Shown here: piece after piece, positions 57,115-64,000 of the stretch
Layout of the letters: every line of letters begins with the position of its first letter
How positions within the stretch are numbered: position 1 is the stretch's first letter
Assembly (NCBI RefSeq): GCF_014145675.1
Contig: NZ_JACGZW010000012.1
Coordinates: 1 to 64,000, forward strand
DNA length: 64,000 bases
Origin: Amycolatopsis dendrobii
GTDB taxonomy: Bacteria; Actinomycetota; Actinomycetes; Mycobacteriales; Pseudonocardiaceae
Reading direction: 5' to 3'
The notes under the pieces: generated by a model
What the model saw: only the letters and a program-made list of their open reading frames with translations
The model's database searches: none
What the model was told of the DNA's origin: nothing
Program-made: the position numbers and the translations under genes

Positions 57115-57909
57115 GTGCCCGACGCCGCGCGGCTGCTCGCCGCCTACGACCGCGAAGTCCGCCAAGCCGAGCTGACGCAGGCCGAGCCCGGACAACAGCT
57201 GACTCTCGACGGCCCGCTCGCCCGCCTCACCGGCGGCCGCCGCGGTTTCGTCTCCGGCCCGCCCGACCTCGGCGTGACCGGGCCCGAGCTCGACGAACTG
57301 ATCGCCCGCCAACGCGCGTTTTTCGCCGCCCGCGGGGAGGAATTCGAGTGGAAGACGCGCGGTCACGACCGTCCCGCGGAGCTTCCCGAACGCTTGCTCG
57401 CCGCCGGATTCGCGCCGGAGGAAACCGAAACCGTGCTGATCGCGCCGCTGGACGCGGTCGCCGCTTCGGCTCCGCCGTCGACTGACGTGGTCGTGCGCGA
57501 GGCCGACAGCCGTGACGATCTGCTGCGCATCGCCACGCTCACCGCCGCGGTGTTCGGCCACGACGAAGCCGCGGTCGCCGCGGATCTGCTGGCTCGGGCT
57601 CGCGCCGACGACGGGACCACCACGCACGTCGTCGCCGAAGCGGAGGGCCGGTTCGTCGCCGCGTCCCGGCTGGAACTCGTGCCCGGCACCGGATTCGCCG
57701 GGCTCTGGGGCGGCGCGACTCTGCCCGAATGGCGCGGCCGCGGCCTCTACCGCGCGCTCGTGGCCCACCGCGTCGGCACCGCTCGCGCCCGAGGCGTCGC
57801 CTGCCTTCAGGTCGACGCGCTGCCCACCAGCCGCCCGATCCTCGAACGGCTCGGCTTCACCGCAGTCACCGAAACAACGCCCTACGTGTGGAGCCCGCTC
57901 AGCCGATGA
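57115..57909 (+). CDS. GNAT-family N-acetyltransferase
   Basis: A 264-residue acetyltransferase. The GNAT core is in the C-terminal 150 residues, with the acetyl-CoA loop EWRGRGLYRALVAHRVGTAR and the downstream VDALPTSRPILERLGFTAVT. The N-terminal 110 residues (FVSGPPDLGVTGPELDELIA, KTRGHDRPAELPERLLAAGF) resemble a degenerate second GNAT domain. The acceptor is unknown. GTG 57115 is used with little ribosome-site support. The last 11 bases overlap the convergent RipA-like gene. Confidence 0.86.
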   Translation: MPDAARLLAAYDREVRQAELTQAEPGQQLTLDGPLARLTGGRRGFVSGPPDLGVTGPELDELIARQRAFFAARGEEFEWKTRGHDRPAELPERLLAAGFAPEETETVLIAPLDAVAASAPPSTDVVVREADSRDDLLRIATLTAAVFGHDEAAVAADLLARARADDGTTTHVVAEAEGRFVAASRLELVPGTGFAGLWGGATLPEWRGRGLYRALVAHRVGTARARGVACLQVDALPTSRPILERLGFTAVTETTPYVWSPLSR

Positions 57910-59284
57910 GGCGCGTCGCGTACGGCATGATGCCGCCGTAGCGGACCGAGGTCACGCGGACGTACGAACCGGACTGCGGGGCCTCGACCATCTGCCCGTT
58001 GCCGAGGTAGAGCGCGACGTGGTGAATGCCGCCCGAGCCGCCCCAGAAGAGCATGTCGCCGCGGCGCATCTGCGAGAGCGGGACCCGGCGGCCGGAGGTG
58101 TACTGGTAGCCGCTGAAGTGCGGCAGGCCCTGTACGCCGGCGAAGGCGTAGATCATCAGGCCGGAGCAGTCGAAGCCGATCTTGCGGTAGTCGCCGTACC
58201 GGTCGGCCACGCCGCCGTCGCGGATGCCGCGGGTCGGACCGCTGCCGTTGCCGCCGCCCCATGCGTACGGCATGCCCACCTTGGACAGCGCCCGCGCGAT
58301 CACGGCCTCGATCGAACTTCCCGCCGCCGGGGACGGACGGCCGCGGCTTCCGCCGCCGTTGTCGTCTCCGCCGTCGTCGTCGTTGTTCGCCGCGGCTGCC
58401 CGCAGGGCCGCCTGCCGCGCGCGCTCCTCGTCCTCGCGCTGCTTCTGCGCGAGCCAGTCCTGGTAGCGCTGGCGCTGCCCCTGCAGCCCGTTGACCTTCG
58501 CCTGCGCGGCGTACAGCTGCTGCTCGACGGAGTTCTTGTTGGCTTCCAGCTGCGTGTTCTGCGCGGCCTGGGCCTGCTGCGCGGACACGGCGGCGGACTG
58601 CGCGGCGTCCGCGGTGCCCTTCGCGCGGGTGGCCGCGTCCTGCTTCTGCTGCGCCAGTTCCAGCGCCTTGCGCGCGGCCGAGTCCTTGTTGGCCTTCTCC
58701 GTCTGCGCCTGCTGGAGCCGGTCCATCGCGTTGAGCCGCGAGCCGCCGATGGCGTTGAGCAGCTGGGCTCGGGCGAGCAGGTCCTTCGGGCTGTCCGAGG
58801 TCAGGTATGCCGAGATCGACCCGATCGTGCTGCCTTGCTCGAAGCTCGCCGCGGCGAACTTCTTCGCGTCCGCGCGGGCCTTCTCGATGGCACCGACCGC
58901 CGCGTCCGCCTCCTGGCGCGCGGACTTCGCGTCGTTCTGCGCCTGGGTGGCCTCGTCCTGCGCGGTCTGCAGGTCGACGAGGGCCTTCATGGCCTGTTCC
59001 TGCTTCAGCTCGACGTCGTCCTGCAGCGCGCTGAGCTTCTGCTCGGCCTGCGCGAGCTGGTTCGTGAGCCGGCCGACCTCGCCCGCCTTCGCGTTCGCGT
59101 CGCCCTTGGCCGAGTCGATCGAGGAGTCGCTCGGGTTCGGCGGCGGAGGAGGCACCGCGAGCCCGGTGCTCGTCGCGCCGAGCAGCGCCGCCAGGGTGAC
59201 CGTCGCGATCGCCAGCCCGCGCCGGGCCCCGGCCCCGCGCACCAGCGCGCCCGCCGTCCCGGACCGTCCACGCCGGACCCTCAC
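57899..59284 (-). CDS. RipA/RipC-like NlpC/P60 peptidoglycan endopeptidase
   Basis: Secreted cell-wall hydrolase of 461 residues. A signal peptide (about 1-48, ending TSTGLAVPPPP) precedes a long coiled-coil region (about 60-310, with many heptads such as LTNQLAQAEQKLSALQDDV) and an NlpC/P60 domain (about 345-461): catalytic Cys in KIGFDCSGLMIYAF, His in IHHVALYLGNGQMVEAP. Such hydrolases cleave stem peptides during division and need regulation by partner proteins. GGAGG eight bases upstream favours GTG 59284 over GTG 59326 and gives a normal signal peptide. Its position beside acnA matches the mycobacterial ripA locus. Confidence 0.92.
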   Translation of the reverse strand: MRVRRGRSGTAGALVRGAGARRGLAIATVTLAALLGATSTGLAVPPPPPNPSDSSIDSAKGDANAKAGEVGRLTNQLAQAEQKLSALQDDVELKQEQAMKALVDLQTAQDEATQAQNDAKSARQEADAAVGAIEKARADAKKFAAASFEQGSTIGSISAYLTSDSPKDLLARAQLLNAIGGSRLNAMDRLQQAQTEKANKDSAARKALELAQQKQDAATRAKGTADAAQSAAVSAQQAQAAQNTQLEANKNSVEQQLYAAQAKVNGLQGQRQRYQDWLAQKQREDEERARQAALRAAAANNDDDGGDDNGGGSRGRPSPAAGSSIEAVIARALSKVGMPYAWGGGNGSGPTRGIRDGGVADRYGDYRKIGFDCSGLMIYAFAGVQGLPHFSGYQYTSGRRVPLSQMRRGDMLFWGGSGGIHHVALYLGNGQMVEAPQSGSYVRVTSVRYGGIMPYATRLIG

Positions 59285-59458
59285 GCCCGCCACCTCCGCT
59301 CGCCCGCTGCCGTCCCGCGGGCACACCGCGTACCTCTGCAGTCACACCACTATCACAAGCCTCAGGAAGAACTTACACACCGCGGAGATCATTTCCCCTG
59401 TTCGGGGGACGTGGCGGGACGGCGTGTCCGGATGGCGCACGTCACTCCGCGTGTCGTC

Positions 59459-59487
59459 TTGAACGAAATACAGGACACGCGTACTGT
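59459..59487 (+). promoter_or_regulatory. Sigma-70-type promoter for acnA
   Basis: TTGAAC at 59459-59464 and TACTGT at 59482-59487 are exactly 17 bases apart, in the 362-base gap between the divergent RipA-like gene and acnA. The leader to GTG 59647 would be about 150 bases; no riboswitch was recognised in it. Confidence 0.6.
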
Positions 59488-59646
59488 TTGGGTCGAGAAG
59501 ACGAGGTGTGCCCTCCCGGTTCCGGTCCTACGGTGGGGGTGCGCAAGACTCGCGCGGGTCGATCCCGACGACCCGGAGAACGACACCGAACTGACCCGGG
59601 AGGACACGCCGGCCGCGGCGTGGAATCCATGCCACTGGAGTTAGAC

Positions 59647-62454
<2,808 letters not shown>

Positions 62455-62472
62455 CGGTCTGACCCGCAAGTC

Positions 62473-62504
62473 GTGGCCCGCTCCGGTTCTTCCGGGCGGG
62501 CCAC
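62473..62504 (+). terminator. Intrinsic terminator after acnA
   Basis: GTGGCCCG (62473-62480) pairs with CGGGCCAC (62497-62504), with an inner CCGG/CCGG pairing around TTCTT. A T-containing stretch GCTTGTTTCT follows, the most typical intrinsic terminator in the window. Confidence 0.85.
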
Positions 62505-62538
62505 GCTTGTTTCTGCCCCTCCCGCCCCTCCGGCGGTT

Positions 62539-62589
62539 CCGTGAAGGGCCCCTTCCCGGACTTGGATTCCCTCAAGGGGCCCTTCACGG
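62539..62589. repeat. Hairpin of the GGGAATCTGATTCCC family, downstream of acnA
   Basis: Perfect 16-bp arms CCGTGAAGGGCCCCTT at 62539-62554 and 62574-62589; the centre has lost half of the core (only GGATTCCCTC remains). It directly follows the acnA terminator, so acnA has two consecutive hairpins. Confidence 0.85.
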
Positions 62590-62610
62590 CCCCTCGCACG
62601 CCGCGATGCG

Positions 62611-62692
62611 CCCCAATGCGGCATTGGGTGCATCGCATGCACCCAATGTGGCGTTCGGTGCGTCTAGCGCACCCAATGCCACATTGGGGCGC
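62611..62692. repeat. Two-unit 30-bp palindromic array (composite element B, part 1)
   Basis: Begins with the palindrome CCCAATGC-G-GCATTGGG and ends with CCCAATGCCACATTGGGGCG; between are two units of 30 bases (62617-62646 and 62647-62676) homologous to those at 44041-44190. It opens composite element B, about 18.6 kb from element A and in the same orientation. Confidence 0.8.
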
Positions 62693-62719
62693 TAACCGAA
62701 CGCCCCGAACCCCACCGCA

Positions 62720-62754
62720 CCCACGCACCCACGCACCCACGCACCCACGCACCC
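62720..62754 (-). other. Five tandem CCCACGCA units, potential G-quadruplex (composite element B)
   Basis: C3 tracts at 62720, 62728, 62736, 62744 and 62752 with a period of 8 bases; the minus strand reads GGGTGCGT repeated, a G4 motif with 5-base loops. It occupies the same position in element B as the C-rich tract in element A. Confidence 0.55.
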
Positions 62755-62844
62755 AAACCGTGCGCACGAACACCAACCCGCCGCCGATGCACCCAACCAT
62801 CGAGGCACCCAGCCCTCCCCCAACCCCGATACAAAGCCGCCCTG

Positions 62845-62901
62845 CGGTTCGGGGGTGCTGGTCAAGGCATCTTTCCCGCCTTGACAAGCACCCCCGAACC
62901 G
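62845..62901. repeat. 24-bp-arm hairpin of composite element B
   Basis: Left arm 62845-62868 and right arm 62878-62901 pair with a single mismatch; the loop ATCTTTCCC equals that of element A at 44420-44476. The conserved tail continues to about 62975, up to the stop of the phosphoesterase gene. Confidence 0.85.
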
Positions 62902-62977
62902 TCAGCACAACCACCCTTCGGGGTGCCCCACGCAACCCAAGACCGGGCGCAATGTCGCCGCCAGGCGACGAGCCGCC

Positions 62978-64000
62978 CTACCCAACCACCGCCCCGCTCC
63001 TAGGATCCAGCTTCACCGGTTTCGCCTTCGGGTGCGAGAAATCGAACATCCCCGTCAACGGCGCCGCCAGCACGTCGAACGACCCGCCGCCGATCCGCCC
63101 CAGATGCCAGTTGTCCTCGATGAACCGCAGCACCGACGTCTGGTCCGTCATCGTGTGATCGACGTGATTCACCTTGCTGTACGGCGAAATCACCAGCAAC
63201 GGCAGCCGCGGACCGTACCCGCACCGGTCCGCGAAGCCGCCCAGCTTCACCGGCTTCGACGTGCACACCGAAGCATCCTGAGCCGAATCATGCGAACCAT
63301 TCAGCACCTTCGGCGCGACATGGTCGTACCAGCCGTCCGAATCGTCATACGCCAGCACGATCGCCGTGTTCTTCCACTGTGGCGAAGCCTGGATCCGGTT
63401 GATCTCCTCGGCCACAAAGGCCTGCTCGTCCAGCGGATCCGAGTAACCAGCGTGCCCGTCCTGGTACTCCGGCGCCTTCAGGAAACTCACCGCGGGCATC
63501 GTCCCCGCAGCAAGAGCATCGTTGAAATCCCGAACGTCGTACTGATGGTTCGCCTGATCCTGCTGCCCCACCGCGTGCAGCGACGACGGCGGGAGGTGCT
63601 TCCGGTTCGAGGTCGACTGGTAATACTGGAACGGTTCGTGGTGCGGGCTGTAGTCGACGGACGCCTGGCCGCCCACGTTCGGGTGTTTCGTCCCGCAGAC
63701 GGCGTACCCGTTCGCCTCGCCGGTGGGCCGGAAACCGCCCTCGAACCAGCCCCACGTGACGCCGCGGGCGTTCAGCAGATCGCCGACGTTGCGGCCCTGG
63801 AACGCGCCGAGGTTGTCCTTCGCGGTGTGGTTCTTGTCCGAGCAGTCGTCGAACGCCGGGTCCGGGTCGGTGATCATGGTGCCGACCCCGTGCGCGTCCG
63901 GCGAAGCCGCGGTGTGCGGGTCGACCTTCGGCTCGCCGGTGACCGAATCGACCGGTTGCAGGCCGTGCGTCTGGCCGGAGACGAGGTTGATCGCGCCGGG
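62978..64000 (-). CDS. Phospholipase C/acid phosphatase-type phosphoesterase (partial)
   Basis: C-terminal part of a phosphoesterase of the bacterial phospholipase C/AcpA family (PF04185-type); the N-terminus lies beyond the window. The visible 340 codons include AINLVSGQTHGL, NLGAFQGRNVGDLLNARGVT, then WGWFEGGFRP, VSFLKAPEYQDGHAGYSDPL, the metal/active-site stretch AIVLAYDDSDGWYDHVAP, and RLPLLVISPYSKVNHVDHTM. It ends RSGAVVG at TAG 62978-62980. Such enzymes are usually exported and release phosphate from phospholipids or phosphomonoesters. The stop touches composite element B. Reading frame checked to the window edge without a stop. Confidence 0.9.
   Translation of the reverse strand, partial: PGAINLVSGQTHGLQPVDSVTGEPKVDPHTAASPDAHGVGTMITDPDPAFDDCSDKNHTAKDNLGAFQGRNVGDLLNARGVTWGWFEGGFRPTGEANGYAVCGTKHPNVGGQASVDYSPHHEPFQYYQSTSNRKHLPPSSLHAVGQQDQANHQYDVRDFNDALAAGTMPAVSFLKAPEYQDGHAGYSDPLDEQAFVAEEINRIQASPQWKNTAIVLAYDDSDGWYDHVAPKVLNGSHDSAQDASVCTSKPVKLGGFADRCGYGPRLPLLVISPYSKVNHVDHTMTDQTSVLRFIEDNWHLGRIGGGSFDVLAAPLTGMFDFSHPKAKPVKLDPRSGAVVG

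Overview
The window is very GC-rich, densely coding chromosomal DNA of an actinomycete. Its gene set (Pup-proteasome locus, mycothiol ligase MshC, mycobacterial-type FabG-InhA, RipA-like NlpC/P60 hydrolase, AcnA, MoxR-DUF58-VWA operon), the frequent GTG starts and the absence of phage or transposase genes point to a member of the Pseudonocardiaceae. The dispersed hairpins suggest Amycolatopsis, but that genus call is inference. Gene order recalls several blocks of the Mycobacterium tuberculosis chromosome (pafA to mshC; Rv0958/Rv0959; hemH-inhA-fabG1 to acn), brought together here.

1-19.1 kb is the protein-degradation region: pafA, prcA, prcB, pup, dop and, after an interposed block, the proteasomal ATPase arc/mpa, all on the minus strand. 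Interleaved genes encode a PAP2-diacylglycerol kinase fusion, a secreted esterase, an ECF42-type sigma factor with its DGPF partner, a transglutaminase-like protein, a Nudix hydrolase, a lipoprotein, an aldo-keto reductase, a small HTH-like protein bracketed by two copies of a GTATA-N6-TATAC palindrome, an EamA exporter and the tRNA m1A58 methyltransferase TrmI.

19.1-34.3 kb holds an S2P-type protease with CBS domains, a frameshifted aromatic-ring monooxygenase beside an AraC regulator, a RecB-like nuclease, thioesterase and ParA-like ATPase run, hisG/hisE with a HAD phosphatase, a PAC2 protein, an HTH-MFS-phosphoesterase operon behind a palindromic operator, a dienelactone hydrolase and an ABC-F protein.

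34.3-46 kb carries mshC, a TipA-like regulator divergent from a CYP135-like P450, an AAA+/VWA chelatase-like pair, the ferrochelatase, and a TetR regulator with a Cmx-like drug exporter. 45.8-64 kb carries inhA-fabG, an MHS permease with a two-component system and TAXI binding lipoprotein, trmL, the MoxR-DUF58-VWA operon with an 18-codon ORF coupled on both sides, mobA, an acetyltransferase, a RipA-like hydrolase, acnA, and a phospholipase C-type phosphoesterase cut by the window end.

The most unusual material is noncoding: (a) five copies of a long hairpin family centred on GGGAATCTGATTCCC, each just downstream of a gene; (b) a composite element (30-bp palindromic tandem array, C-rich G4-capable tract, 24-bp-arm hairpin, conserved tail) present twice in the same orientation and once as an inverted degenerate copy; (c) three copies of GTATAGGTCGTTATAC, two bracketing the small HTH-like gene and one ending the ABC-F gene. 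No tRNA, rRNA, insertion sequence or CRISPR array was seen.
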